From the NCBI RefSeq assembly GCF_021166475.1, contig NZ_JAJOYS010000004.1, positions 62,001-126,000 on the forward strand: a DNA stretch of 64,000 bases, in the 5' to 3' direction. Position 1 is the first letter of the stretch. Each line of letters begins with the position of its first letter. Of this stretch, positions 34,179 through 42,612 are shown in pieces. The DNA comes from Pelagibacterium xiamenense. GTDB taxonomy: Bacteria; Pseudomonadota; Alphaproteobacteria; Rhizobiales; Devosiaceae. The notes below the pieces were generated by a model, which did not search any database, was not told the DNA's origin, and saw only the letters and a list, made by a program, of their open reading frames with translations. The position numbers and the translations under genes are program-made.

Positions 34179-34730
34179 CTAGGCGGGCGCGGGGCGTACG
34201 CAGATGAGCGCCGCCTCGCCGTTGAACTCCCCGTCCTGCCAACGCCTGTAGCCGAGCTTTTCGGCCACCCGTATGGACGCCGCATGATCGGGATGGAAGA
34301 TGCAGCACGTCGCATGCTTGCCGAAATGCGCGTCGCCCCACGCGACAGCGGCTCCCGCGGCCTCGGTTGCAAAGCCCTGCCCGTGCGCCGACGGTGCCAG
34401 AACCCAGCCGATTGCGGGCATATCGTCAATAACGGGCGTGATTTCGCGGCGGAACTGGCCGAACCCGACCGTGCCGACGAACGCTCCGCTGCCCTTGTCT
34501 TCCACCACCCAGTAGCCGAAGCCATATGCAGCCCAATGCCCTATCGCACGTACGAGGCGTGCCTCGGCGTCCGACCGGCCCGAAGCCTTGCCGGTAATGT
34601 AGCGATAGACCCGCTCGTCGCTCCACATGGTTAGCAGGCTGGCAAAATCGTCCGGACGATGCTCGCGCAACCGCAGGCGCTCGGTTTCGACGACCGGAAC
34701 AAAGGGAAGATCGCGCTTGAGCGCCAACAT
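34179..34730 (-). CDS. GNAT-family N-acetyltransferase, RimJ/RimL type
   Basis: This 183-residue protein has the RimJ/RimL-type N-terminal TERLRLREHRPDDFASLLTMW, the acetyl-CoA loop SAHGQGFATEAAGAAVAWGD near 112-131 and the terminal NxASIRVAEKLGYRR block (HPDHAASIRVAEKLGYRRWQDG). Such enzymes acetylate protein N-termini or small amines. The start codon overlaps the ispA stop by one base (TGATG), so it is translated together with ispA. The specific substrate is unknown. Confidence 0.88.
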   Translation of the reverse strand: MLALKRDLPFVPVVETERLRLREHRPDDFASLLTMWSDERVYRYITGKASGRSDAEARLVRAIGHWAAYGFGYWVVEDKGSGAFVGTVGFGQFRREITPVIDDMPAIGWVLAPSAHGQGFATEAAGAAVAWGDAHFGKHATCCIFHPDHAASIRVAEKLGYRRWQDGEFNGEAALICVRPAPA

Positions 34731-35611
34731 CAGCTTTTGCGCTCCGCGAAATGCGCGATCAGCGCCCGGAGCATGTCCGCCTCCGCCCTAAAGCTTGAAA
34801 GCGCCTCGATACCGTCCTCGACCGCAACGGCGAGCATCTCCCGCGCGCCATCGACCCCCCGCCGCGCGACGATTGTGGATTTGTTCTGCGCGACGTCCTT
34901 GCCGGCCGTCTTGCCCAGATCCGCGCTCGTTGCGGTAACGTCGAGTATGTCGTCGGCGAGTTGGAACGCAAGCCCTGCCGCTTCGCCATAGCGCACGAGC
35001 GCGCCGCGCTGCGCCGCGTCGGCTCGCCCAAGGATCGCCCCCATTTCGACGCCGGCCCTAATCAGCGCCCCGGTCTTGCGCCGCTGCATGGCGATGATAC
35101 CGGCCTCGTCGAGCGGCGTTGTTTCGCCCTCGATATCGGCCACCTGCCCGCCAACCATGCCGAGCGCGCCCGCACTCGCGGCCAAGACCCCGATCAATTC
35201 GGCGCGAACCGCGGGGTCCGCGTGCACCACCGGGTCGGCCAGAACACCGAAGGCCTCGGTCAAGAGCGCGTCGCCCGCAAGGATCGCCAACGCCGGATCG
35301 AACGCCTTCCAGACCGTCGGCTTGCCGCGCCGCATCTCGTCATTATCCATATCCGGCAGGTCGTCGTGGACGAGCGAATAACAGTGGACCATTTCGAGCG
35401 CCGCACCGGCCGCAAGGCTGTCCACATGCGCAACCCCGAATACCTCTGCACTCGCGCGCACCAGAAACGGCCGCAATCGCTTGCCACCGTCGAGCGCACC
35501 ATGCGCCATTGCATCGAGGAGACGCGCTGGAGCGCCCTCGATAGCCAGCCGCTCGGCCAGAAATGTTTCGGTATCGGCCGCGCAGGCGGCAAGTGCGTCG
35601 GTGAGGTTCAT
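34730..35611 (-). CDS. ispA: Polyprenyl synthetase (farnesyl/geranylgeranyl diphosphate synthase)
   Basis: This prenyltransferase condenses IPP with allylic diphosphates. The 293-residue protein has the first aspartate-rich motif DDLPDMD at 83-89 with a two-residue insertion (type seen in bacterial FPP synthases), and the second as LADDILDVT near 217-225. GGKRLRPFL near 42-50 is the IPP site. Residues before the first motif (CYSL) suggest short to medium chain length, by inference. It is followed by an overlapping GNAT gene and is divergent from mtgA. Confidence 0.93.
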   Translation of the reverse strand: MNLTDALAACAADTETFLAERLAIEGAPARLLDAMAHGALDGGKRLRPFLVRASAEVFGVAHVDSLAAGAALEMVHCYSLVHDDLPDMDNDEMRRGKPTVWKAFDPALAILAGDALLTEAFGVLADPVVHADPAVRAELIGVLAASAGALGMVGGQVADIEGETTPLDEAGIIAMQRRKTGALIRAGVEMGAILGRADAAQRGALVRYGEAAGLAFQLADDILDVTATSADLGKTAGKDVAQNKSTIVARRGVDGAREMLAVAVEDGIEALSSFRAEADMLRALIAHFAERKS

Positions 35612-35690
35612 GCCGGAGTGCTAATGGGTTCGCACGCTGCGGGCAACACCATAAAGACAACCTTAGTCCCGCTGTGGCACAAGGCAGTCC

Positions 35691-36431
35691 ATGACGACGA
35701 TTGGGAATGATCGCGTGGCGGAAAAATCCAAACGCAAGGGAGGGATCTGGCGCTGGCTGAAATGGCCGGCCGCGGCGCTTGCCCTTGTCCTCGCGATTCC
35801 GCTCCTGCTCGTGCCGCTCTATTGGGTCGTTCCGCCGGTTTCGACCCTCATGCTCTCGCGCTACCTGACGCTTCAACCGGTCGACCGGCAATGGCGCGGC
35901 ATCGACGAGATTTCCGACCGGCTCAAGACATCGGTGATCCTTTCCGAGGATGGCCAGTTCTGCCGCCACCTGGGGATCGATGTCGCGGCACTCAGGGCCG
36001 AAATCGAAGACTATTTCGCCGGCGAACCCGTCCGGGGCGCCTCTACCATCACCATGCAGGTCGCTCGGAACCTCTTCTTGTGGAACGACCGCTCGCTGAT
36101 CCGCAAAGCCCTCGAAATCCCGCTCGCGGTCTATATCGACCTGATCCTGCCCAAGCGCCGGATCATGGAGATTTATCTCAATATCGCCGAATGGGGGCCC
36201 GACGGCACCTTCGGGGTCGAGGCTGGCGCACAGCGTGCCTTCGGCACGACGGCGGAGAATTTCACCTGGGACCGCGCGAGCCTCCTCGCCGTCACCCTCC
36301 CCAATCCGCATCTGCGCACCCCGGCAAATCCATCGGCAGGCCTGCGGCGGGTTGCCGGAATTGTCCAGGCGCGCGCGCAGCAATTCTCCGGTCATGCAAG
36401 CTGCGTGTTCGATGGCGCCCCCGAACTGTAA
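35691..36431 (+). CDS. mtgA: Monofunctional biosynthetic peptidoglycan transglycosylase
   Basis: MtgA polymerises lipid II into glycan strands. The 246-residue protein has one N-terminal membrane anchor (about 27-48), then the GT51 domain with the catalytic E86 in SEDGQFCRHLGID. Further GT51 blocks are GASTITMQVARNLFLW, RKALEIPLAVYIDLILPKRRIMEIYLN and TFGVEAGAQRAFG. No transpeptidase domain follows, so it is monofunctional. It is divergent from ispA with about 80 bases between starts. Confidence 0.96.
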   Translation: MTTIGNDRVAEKSKRKGGIWRWLKWPAAALALVLAIPLLLVPLYWVVPPVSTLMLSRYLTLQPVDRQWRGIDEISDRLKTSVILSEDGQFCRHLGIDVAALRAEIEDYFAGEPVRGASTITMQVARNLFLWNDRSLIRKALEIPLAVYIDLILPKRRIMEIYLNIAEWGPDGTFGVEAGAQRAFGTTAENFTWDRASLLAVTLPNPHLRTPANPSAGLRRVAGIVQARAQQFSGHASCVFDGAPEL

Positions 36432-36577
36432 TTTTTGGGCTTTCGGCCTCTAGCCAAACCCGCGCCGATCCGGTATAGAGCGCCACGATCCGAACACGAA
36501 TTGACGGTTTGGCGTGCCCGGCGCGGCAACAGCGTATTGCCACGAGGCCCCGAGCCGACCGAGATGGAGTAACGAAA

Positions 36578-36760
36578 ATGGCAGTGCCCAAGAGGAAGGT
36601 TACGCCGATGAAGCGCGGCTTCCGCCGGTCGGCGGATGCGCTCAAGGCAAAGGCCTATGTCGAAGACAAGGACAGCGGCGAGCTGCGCCGCCCGCACCAT
36701 ATCGATCTTAAGACCGGTATGTATCGCGGCCGTCAGATTCTCGAGCCCAAGGGCGAATAA
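36578..36760 (+). CDS. rpmF: 50S ribosomal protein L32
   Basis: This 60-residue basic protein begins [20 protein letters not shown] and ends [12 protein letters not shown], the alphaproteobacterial L32 pattern. The zinc-binding cysteines present in some L32 proteins are absent. ATG 36578 has GGAG eight bases upstream. An in-frame extension to 36509 has no similarity. It is followed by a good terminator. The gene for the phosphate acyltransferase PlsX, a frequent neighbour, is not here. Confidence 0.97.
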   Translation: MAVPKRKVTPMKRGFRRSADALKAKAYVEDKDSGELRRPHHIDLKTGMYRGRQILEPKGE

Positions 36761-36823
36761 TCCGCTCCTCGCGGCACGCGACTAGACCAAAGCGTCATTG
36801 CCGCGCTCGAATTAAAGCTTTAC

Positions 36824-36859
36824 GGCCAGTCCTGACATTCGGGGCTGGCCTTTTATTTT
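36824..36859 (+). terminator. Intrinsic terminator after rpmF
   Basis: GGCCAGTCC (36824-36832) pairs with GGGGCTGGCC (36841-36850), allowing a G-T pair or bulge, and is followed by TTTTATTTT. It is about 65 bases past the rpmF stop and separates rpmF from fumC. Confidence 0.85.
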
Positions 36860-36931
36860 GCCTGCTGGAGCGTTTTTCGGGTGAAAGCCACTTTTCCGGT
36901 TCGAAAACGCGACAAAACAAAACCTTGGAGG

Positions 36932-36960
36932 ATTCTCGCTACTCGATCAGAAGCGAGAAT
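36932..36960 (+). repeat. Hairpin in the fumC leader
   Basis: ATTCTCGCT (36932-36940) and AGCGAGAAT (36952-36960) form a perfect 9-base inverted repeat with an 11-base loop, ending 14 bases before the fumC ribosome site. It may be an operator or an mRNA stem-loop. No T-run follows, so it is not a terminator. Confidence 0.45.
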
Positions 36961-36983
36961 GCCAAAGCCTTTGCCTGGAGGAC

Positions 36984-38387
36984 ATGATGACGACACGGAC
37001 TGAAACCGACTCGATGGGCCCCATCGAGGTTCCCTCCGACAAGTATTACGGCGCCCAGACCGCCCGTTCGCTGATGAATTTCGATATCGGCGGCGAGAAG
37101 ATGCCGCTCGAGATCGTCCACGCCTTCGGCATTCTCAAAAAGGCTGCCGCCATAACCAACGCCGAGCTCGGGCTGATGGAAGAAGCGACCCGCGACCTCA
37201 TCGTATCCGCAGCCGATGAGGTGATCGCCGGCAAACTCGACGACCACTTCCCCCTCGTCGTCTGGCAAACCGGTTCGGGCACCCAATCGAACATGAACGT
37301 CAACGAGGTGATCTCCAACCGCGCCATCGAAATGGCTGGCGGCGAGATGGGTTCCAAAAAGCCCGTGCACCCCAACGACCACGTCAATATGAGCCAGTCG
37401 TCCAACGACACCTACCCTACCGCCATGCACATCGCGGCCGTAACCATCGTCGTTGAAACGCTCTTTCCCAAGGTCAAGCGCCTGCGCGACACCCTTGAGG
37501 CCAAGTCCAAGGAATTCATGGACGTGGTCAAGATCGGCCGCACCCACCTCCAGGACGCGACGCCCCTCACGCTTGGCCAGGAAATCTCCGGCTGGGTCGC
37601 CCAGATCGACCACGCGCTCGCGGCCGTCGAAGCCACGCTCCCGCAACTGCGCGAACTCGCGCTCGGCGGCACTGCTGTCGGCACCGGGCTCAACACCCAT
37701 CCCGAATACGCGAAGACCGTCGCCGAGGAGATCTCCAGGCTTTCCGGACACGAGTTCGTCACAGCCCCCAACAAATTCGCTGTCCTTGCCGGCCACGACG
37801 CGTTCGTCGGCGCCTCTGGAGCGCTCAAGCAGCTCGCGGCGGCTTTCATGAAGGTCGCCAACGACGTGCGCTGGCTCGCGTCAGGCCCACGCTCTGGCCT
37901 TGGCGAAATCACCATCCCCGAGAACGAACCCGGCTCCTCGATCATGCCGGGCAAGGTCAACCCGACCCAGTCCGAAGCCATGACCATGGTCGTCGCCCAG
38001 GTGATGGGCAATGACGCCACCATCGGGTTCGCGGCAAGCCAGGGTAATTTCGAGCTCAACGTCTTCAAGCCCGTCATCGCCTATAATTTCATCCAGTCGG
38101 TGCGCCTGCTGGCCGATGCGGCGACCTCGTTCAACGACAATTGCGCCGTCGGCCTCGAACCCAACCGCCCGCGCATCAAGGAGCACCTTGAGAACTCCCT
38201 GATGCTGGTGACAGCGCTCAACCGCAAGATCGGCTACGACAACGCCGCCAAGATCGCCAAGACCGCGCACAAGAACGCCACGACGCTGCGCGAGGAAGCG
38301 ATCAATCTGGGGCTTTTGACCGGCGAAGAGTTCGATGCCGAGGTGCGCCCCGAAAAGATGGTCGGCCCGCTGCCCTCGGCGAAATAG
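36984..38387 (+). CDS. fumC: Fumarate hydratase, class II
   Basis: FumC interconverts fumarate and malate in the TCA cycle without an iron-sulfur cluster. The 467-residue protein has the superfamily signature [12 protein letters not shown] at 317-328, the catalytic His H188 in [17 protein letters not shown], and the substrate block [17 protein letters not shown] near 93-109. ATG 36984 follows GGAGG; a second ATG is one codon later. It is a monocistronic-looking gene with its own leader hairpin and terminator. Confidence 0.98.
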   Translation: MMTTRTETDSMGPIEVPSDKYYGAQTARSLMNFDIGGEKMPLEIVHAFGILKKAAAITNAELGLMEEATRDLIVSAADEVIAGKLDDHFPLVVWQTGSGTQSNMNVNEVISNRAIEMAGGEMGSKKPVHPNDHVNMSQSSNDTYPTAMHIAAVTIVVETLFPKVKRLRDTLEAKSKEFMDVVKIGRTHLQDATPLTLGQEISGWVAQIDHALAAVEATLPQLRELALGGTAVGTGLNTHPEYAKTVAEEISRLSGHEFVTAPNKFAVLAGHDAFVGASGALKQLAAAFMKVANDVRWLASGPRSGLGEITIPENEPGSSIMPGKVNPTQSEAMTMVVAQVMGNDATIGFAASQGNFELNVFKPVIAYNFIQSVRLLADAATSFNDNCAVGLEPNRPRIKEHLENSLMLVTALNRKIGYDNAAKIAKTAHKNATTLREEAINLGLLTGEEFDAEVRPEKMVGPLPSAK

Positions 38388-38393
38388 CGAATA

Positions 38394-38427
38394 CGCCAGC
38401 GCCCCGATTGGGCGCTGGCGATTTGTT
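38394..38427 (+). terminator. Intrinsic terminator after fumC
   Basis: A perfect 11-base stem, CGCCAGCGCCC (38394-38404) with GGGCGCTGGCG (38410-38420), 5-base loop, then ATTTGTT. It lies 7 bases after the fumC stop. Confidence 0.85.
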
Positions 38428-38479
38428 CTCGCTTAAGGCAATCTGGCGGCACCCATGCATGAGAAGGGAAACGCACCCG

Positions 38480-38887
38480 ATGTTCATCCCGCCGCTCCTG
38501 GCCCTGCCGCTGATTGTTTACAACCTCATCGGACTTTTCGCTTTCGGCGACGGGTCCGGCTGGACGGGCGAGATTGCCTCGATCCCCCTGGTATCCGGCG
38601 CGACCTGGCCCATCTCGAGCGCCGATGTTTTCATCATCGTCTCGCTTGTGCTGCTCTTTGGGGAAATCCTCAAGGCTACACGCTTCGGCAACGCCTCGGT
38701 GATTGACCACATGCTCTCGACGGCGGTCTTTATCATCTGCCTGATCGAATTCCTGCTCGTGCCCTTCTGCGGCACATCAGCCTTCTTCATCCTGATGGTG
38801 ATGGCGCTCATCGACGTGATCGCCGGTTTCACGGTCTCGATCCGCGCAGCGGCTCGCGACGTGCAGTTCGGTGGACTGGAGCAATAA
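38480..38887 (+). CDS. Small four-helix membrane protein, unknown function
   Basis: This is a 135-residue inner-membrane protein with four hydrophobic segments (about 4-23, 44-63, 76-95, 100-122) and few charged residues. I choose ATG 38480 with AAGGG about 10 bases upstream; the frame extends to 38408 across the fumC terminator, which argues against the longer form. The sequence FGNASVIDHMLSTAVFIICLIEFLLVPFCGTSAFFILMVMALIDVI resembles conserved hypothetical membrane proteins of Hyphomicrobiales. I recognise no family with a known role. Confidence 0.78.
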   Translation: MFIPPLLALPLIVYNLIGLFAFGDGSGWTGEIASIPLVSGATWPISSADVFIIVSLVLLFGEILKATRFGNASVIDHMLSTAVFIICLIEFLLVPFCGTSAFFILMVMALIDVIAGFTVSIRAAARDVQFGGLEQ

Positions 38888-38890
38888 AAA

Positions 38891-39157
38891 TCAGGCGCTA
38901 AGCGTCTTGCGGTAACCTGCGGGTACACGCTTGACGTCAAGCGTGTCAGTGAGCCGATACGCCGAGTTCGCTTCGCCGTCGCTAGCGCGGCGCCTGGCGC
39001 GCTGGACGGGCATGCCGTCCCGCGTTGCGATCAGCTGGGCTGCAAAGGCCGACTGGGTCGAAATGCGCACGAGCGAAGGCCGCGGCGCCGGCCGCTCAAT
39101 CGCGATCGGTAGATTGTGTGCCGAAATGATACGCTTTTCACTGTCGCCGTTACGCAT
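38891..39157 (-). CDS. Hypothetical protein, 88 residues
   Basis: An 88-residue basic, apparently soluble protein beginning MRNGDSEKRIISAHNLPIAI. The middle part, RISTQSAFAAQLIATRDGMPVQRARRRAS, and the end YRLTDTLDVKRVPAGYRKTLSA have a regular amphipathic pattern. No domain is recognised. It is convergent with the four-helix membrane protein gene, three bases apart, and divergent from a CAP-domain lipoprotein gene. The ribosome site is weak. It is probably real because the amino acid composition is normal and the interval is otherwise empty. Confidence 0.5.
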   Translation of the reverse strand: MRNGDSEKRIISAHNLPIAIERPAPRPSLVRISTQSAFAAQLIATRDGMPVQRARRRASDGEANSAYRLTDTLDVKRVPAGYRKTLSA

Positions 39158-39403
39158 GCGCCTGACTCTGTCTCACTTTAGGGCGCTGTCCCGGTTTGGC
39201 ACGGAAACTTGGACGCCCTGCGTACAAAGTGGCAATCGGCGTGCCAAGTGTATACGGGATGTTAACGAAATCCCCGTGATCGACGCCGGATGGTTAACGA
39301 CGCTGCTGCTCTCGCATTAAGATTCCATTAGGAAAGACGCCGCAATTTTGCGGCTTTGCGACACTATCACGGCGGGCAACCGATCAAACCAACGGACCGG
39401 ACA

Positions 39404-39886
39404 ATGACTTTCGCCAGCCTATCCTTCCGCCCCGCCCTTTTGACCGCCGCCGCACTGCTGGTGGTCGCACTGGCGGCCTGTTCACCCGGCGGCACCACTA
39501 TCGGCCTGCCACAGGGGCTCACCGCCACCATCGACCGGCCCGGCGCGCAGATGGACCGGGCCGCCGCGCTCAATATCCTCAACCAGTACCGCGCTACCCG
39601 CGGCGCACAGCCGCTTGCGGGCGACGCAACGCTGGATGCGCAGGCCCAGGCGGTCGCCCAGGCCTACGCGAGCAGTGGCACGCCACCGGCAACGCCCGAA
39701 GGCGTCACCGTGATGCGGCTGAGCGCAGGGTACCTCAATTTTGCGGAAACCTTCTCGGGCTGGCGCTCAAGCCCACCCGATGCCGATGCGCTGGCTGCAC
39801 CGTCGGCACGACGCGCAGGCCTCGCAGTCGTCTACGACCCCAACTCGGCCTACGGCGCCCATTGGGTCGTGCTGCTCGCGTCCTAG
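39404..39886 (+). CDS. CAP-domain (SCP-like) lipoprotein
   Basis: This is a 160-residue exported lipoprotein. The signal peptide ends in lipobox LAAC with lipidated Cys C26. A CAP/SCP-like domain follows with LNILNQYRATRGAQPLAGDATLDAQAQAVAQAYA, the classic first helix (N-x-x-R-x3-G-x-x-P-L), and a terminal YGAHWVVLLA strand. The domain is short, about 120 residues, and the catalytic-like His/Glu set of larger CAP proteins is only partly visible. Its function is unknown. Confidence 0.88.
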   Translation: MTFASLSFRPALLTAAALLVVALAACSPGGTTIGLPQGLTATIDRPGAQMDRAAALNILNQYRATRGAQPLAGDATLDAQAQAVAQAYASSGTPPATPEGVTVMRLSAGYLNFAETFSGWRSSPPDADALAAPSARRAGLAVVYDPNSAYGAHWVVLLAS

Positions 39887-39985
39887 TCGAGCCCCGGCGT
39901 TACCCCTGAGGCGGGATGATCCGGCTTTCGCGGTGCTTGATGGACCCACCCCGCGGTCACCGCTCAATCGCAAAGATTCTAGGCA

Positions 39986-40009
39986 CGCCGAAGAAAATTT
40001 TCTTCGGCG
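39986..40009. repeat. Perfect 24-base palindrome upstream of tusA
   Basis: The left arm CGCCGAAGAAAA (39986-39997) is followed immediately by its exact reverse complement (39998-40009) with no spacer. It lies 100 bases past the lipoprotein stop and 77 bases before the tusA ATG. It could be a dimeric operator or, as RNA, a terminator-like hairpin for the lipoprotein gene. Confidence 0.6.
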
Positions 40010-40085
40010 CAGGCGTCTATTTTCCGCCTTTGTGCTAAGAACCGGTTATGGCTTCCACCAAGCAAGCAAAACCTTGCCTCCCCTG

Positions 40086-40328
40086 ATGACCGCACAAATC
40101 GACGCGCGCGGCCTGCGCTGCCCCCTGCCGGTGCTCAAGCTCGAAAAATGGCTCGACCAGGCCGCGCCCGCCGCGACGGTAACGATCCTTGCGACCGACC
40201 CGGTCGCCAAGATCGATATTCCGCTTTTTTGCACGAAGAACGGCCACGCCTGCGCGATCGAGCCCGCGGAGGGCGCCGTTGCGTTCACCGTGACCAAACG
40301 GGGTCAAGAGGGGAGCGGCACGACCTAG
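40086..40328 (+). CDS. tusA: TusA-family sulfurtransferase
   Basis: This is an 80-residue sulfur-carrier protein. The active-site motif is LRCPLPVLKLEK with C12, the invariant CPxP of the TusA family. The remainder (TVTILATDPVAKIDIPLFC) follows the family fold. Such proteins relay persulfide sulfur for tRNA thiolation or related pathways. ATG 40086 is chosen by similarity; it lacks a good ribosome site, and the frame is open far upstream. The stop overlaps the livM stop (convergent) by 4 bases. Confidence 0.9.
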   Translation: MTAQIDARGLRCPLPVLKLEKWLDQAAPAATVTILATDPVAKIDIPLFCTKNGHACAIEPAEGAVAFTVTKRGQEGSGTT

Positions 40329-41608
40329 TCGTGCCGCTTGATAACCTCCGGCAGGAGCCCGCGGGGCGCAAACCGCAACGCGATCGAAATAACGAGCCCC
40401 AGAACGAATACGCGCATCTGCACCGACCGTGCTTCGATATCCGGAATGGCGCCCCAGCCCATATCTTCGGAGAATCCGCTCGTCACCATGAAGAGTGCCT
40501 GCGCCAACGGTTCCGAGAGAATCCAGATGATGTAGATGAACAGCCCGCCGAAGAGTGCGCCGAAATTATTGCCGGATCCCCCCACGATGAGCATCACCCA
40601 GATGAGAAACGTATGATGGATCGGCTGATAGCTCGAGGGATCGAAGATCTGGACGAACGACACGAGAATCGCCCCTCCGATACCCATCAGCACCGACCCG
40701 AACACGAAGATCTCAAGCTGGCGGCCCTTGACGTCTTTCCCCATCGAACCCGCGGCGATGTGATTGTCGCGGATCGCACGCATCATACGCCCCCACGGCC
40801 CCATATAGGCGCGATGGATGAGCCAGAGCGCCAGAGCGACGACGGCTACAACGAGCGCCAGGTACCCCGCGCGCGCGTAGATGAAGCTTTCGACCGGCGT
40901 TGCCCCCATGGCCTGGAACGCGAGCGGATCGGGCACCGGCCAGGGAATGGGCGAGACCGTCAGTGTGCCGCGCGTGAGCCACTCGACGTTCTTGATGACG
41001 GCCCGCAGGATCTCTGCGATGCCGATCGTCGCGATTGCAAGATAGTCCGTGCGCAGCCCCAGACTGACCTTGCCCACAAAGAACGCAACGATCGCGGCGA
41101 GCACGCCGCCGAAAGCCCAGCCCAAGACAACCGGCAGCCCCAGCCCGCCGACCCATCCGGCTTCCGAGATGATCAGGCGCGCCGCCGGGTCCATCTGGCT
41201 GCGGAAAATGATGTAGGCGACAAACCAGGCGATAACGATCACCGTTGCGCGCCATTTGCCGGTGATCCCGAGCCGCTGGACCCGATGGGCCATGACGATA
41301 AGTACCGCGCCGATCGCCGCCGCGATCAGCGTGCGTCCCAGCATTGCGGGACCGCCGGAGCCCCAGAAATCCGGATTGATCGGATAGGAAATGAAGGTGA
41401 CAGCGAACCCGCCCACCATCAGCATGCCCAGAATGCCGAAATTGAAGAGCCCCCCGAAACCCCATTGGATGTTGAGGCCCATGGCGATCAGCGCGAATGC
41501 GAACGCCTCGACCATCAGCCGCACGGTGAAGGGCGCCCCCATCAGCATACCGACGCCGATGATAAGGACGAAGAGCCCGCCAAAGGCCACGAGATAACGC
41601 TGCGTCAT
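40325..41608 (-). CDS. livM: Branched-chain amino acid-type ABC permease, LivM-like
   Basis: This is one of the two inner-membrane permeases of a HAAT-type ABC importer. The 427-residue protein has about ten membrane segments. The conserved EAA-like loops read GLRTDYLAIATIGIAEILR near 200 and RMMRAIRDNHIAAGSMGKDV near 290. It is longer than typical LivM by an insertion around residues 95-190 that includes extra hydrophobic segments. It starts inside the livH stop (4-base overlap) and is the last gene of the operon. Confidence 0.93.
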   Translation of the reverse strand: MTQRYLVAFGGLFVLIIGVGMLMGAPFTVRLMVEAFAFALIAMGLNIQWGFGGLFNFGILGMLMVGGFAVTFISYPINPDFWGSGGPAMLGRTLIAAAIGAVLIVMAHRVQRLGITGKWRATVIVIAWFVAYIIFRSQMDPAARLIISEAGWVGGLGLPVVLGWAFGGVLAAIVAFFVGKVSLGLRTDYLAIATIGIAEILRAVIKNVEWLTRGTLTVSPIPWPVPDPLAFQAMGATPVESFIYARAGYLALVVAVVALALWLIHRAYMGPWGRMMRAIRDNHIAAGSMGKDVKGRQLEIFVFGSVLMGIGGAILVSFVQIFDPSSYQPIHHTFLIWVMLIVGGSGNNFGALFGGLFIYIIWILSEPLAQALFMVTSGFSEDMGWGAIPDIEARSVQMRVFVLGLVISIALRFAPRGLLPEVIKRHD

Positions 41609-42609
41609 GTCGAGGCTCCCTTGAAGATACCCGTGGGCCGCACGAGCAGAACGACGACCAGGATGATGAACGCCACCGTAAGCTTGTATTCGGACTGCAC
41701 GAGCGAGAGCGAACCCGGGATCTCAAACCATTCTGGCAGGCTGTCGCGGAACGGCCGCAAGAGCACCGACCAGTTGAAGACGGCAAGCGTTTCGGCAAAC
41801 CCGATGAGGAAGCCGCCGGCAATGGCGCCGTAGGCCTGCCCGAGCCCGCCCACGATCGCCGCCGCAAAGATCGGCAGAATGATGTTGAAGGCAAGATCGG
41901 GCTTGAGCGTCACGTCGAGCGCCAGCATCGTGCCCGCCATGCACGCGAGCCCGCCGGCGATGATCCACGTCACCCTTACAACGAGGCGGGTATTGATACC
42001 CGAAACCTGTGCGAGGTCCGGATTGTCCGCCATCGCGCGCATGCCCTTGCCCAACCGCGAGCGCGTCAGGAAGACATGCAGCGCCACAACCGCAATGAGG
42101 GTGAGAACGATCAGGTAGACCTGCGGCTCGGTAAACGATATCGGCCGCGTGACACCTTCGAACGGCAGCTCGATCCGGATGAGCCCCTTGGGTTCGGTCG
42201 CAAAGAATGTCCGGGTCTCAACCCCGAAAAAGAGCCGGATCAGGCCCTGGATCATCATCGTGACGCCGATAGAAGCGATCAGAAGCGTCACCGGGCGTGC
42301 GCCGCGCGCCCTCAGCGGGGCATAAAAGCCCTTGTCGATTCCCACCGCGGCGGCCGCGGCGATCACCATGGCGATCGGTAGCACGAGAAAGCCCGTTGGC
42401 ACCGGGGTGACAATGCCCATGCCCGCAAAGAGCCCCGCGAGCACGAACGCGAAGAACGCACCCATGGTCATCATGTCGCCATGGGCGAAATGGGCAAACC
42501 GCAGGATCCCGAAAATCAGCGTGACCCCGATCGCGCCGAGTGCATAGATCGAGCCCAGCACGGCCCCGCCGATGATCACCTGATTGAAAAAGAAAATGAA
42601 ATCGTTCAT
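41605..42609 (-). CDS. livH: Branched-chain amino acid-type ABC permease, LivH-like
   Basis: This 334-residue inner-membrane permease has eight or so membrane helices. The LivH pattern is clear: GSIYALGAIGVTLIFGILRFAHFAHGDMM near 19-47, GMRAMADNPDLAQVSGIN near 190-207 and GGLGQAYGAIAGGFLIG near 255. It sits between livF (3-base gap) and livM (4-base overlap), a tight operon. With LivM it forms the translocation channel. The imported compound is not evident from sequence. Confidence 0.95.
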   Translation of the reverse strand: MNDFIFFFNQVIIGGAVLGSIYALGAIGVTLIFGILRFAHFAHGDMMTMGAFFAFVLAGLFAGMGIVTPVPTGFLVLPIAMVIAAAAAVGIDKGFYAPLRARGARPVTLLIASIGVTMMIQGLIRLFFGVETRTFFATEPKGLIRIELPFEGVTRPISFTEPQVYLIVLTLIAVVALHVFLTRSRLGKGMRAMADNPDLAQVSGINTRLVVRVTWIIAGGLACMAGTMLALDVTLKPDLAFNIILPIFAAAIVGGLGQAYGAIAGGFLIGFAETLAVFNWSVLLRPFRDSLPEWFEIPGSLSLVQSEYKLTVAFIILVVVLLVRPTGIFKGAST

Positions 42610-42612
42610 CGC

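Noticed and set aside
36959-37003. 14-codon upstream frame overlapping the fumC start ([14 protein letters not shown])
   Set aside because: It has no good ribosome site of its own beyond a distant GGAGG, and there is no evidence of a leader-peptide function.
40148-41833. 561-codon plus-strand frame over livM and livH
   Set aside because: It is antisense to well-conserved permeases and has no domain pattern.
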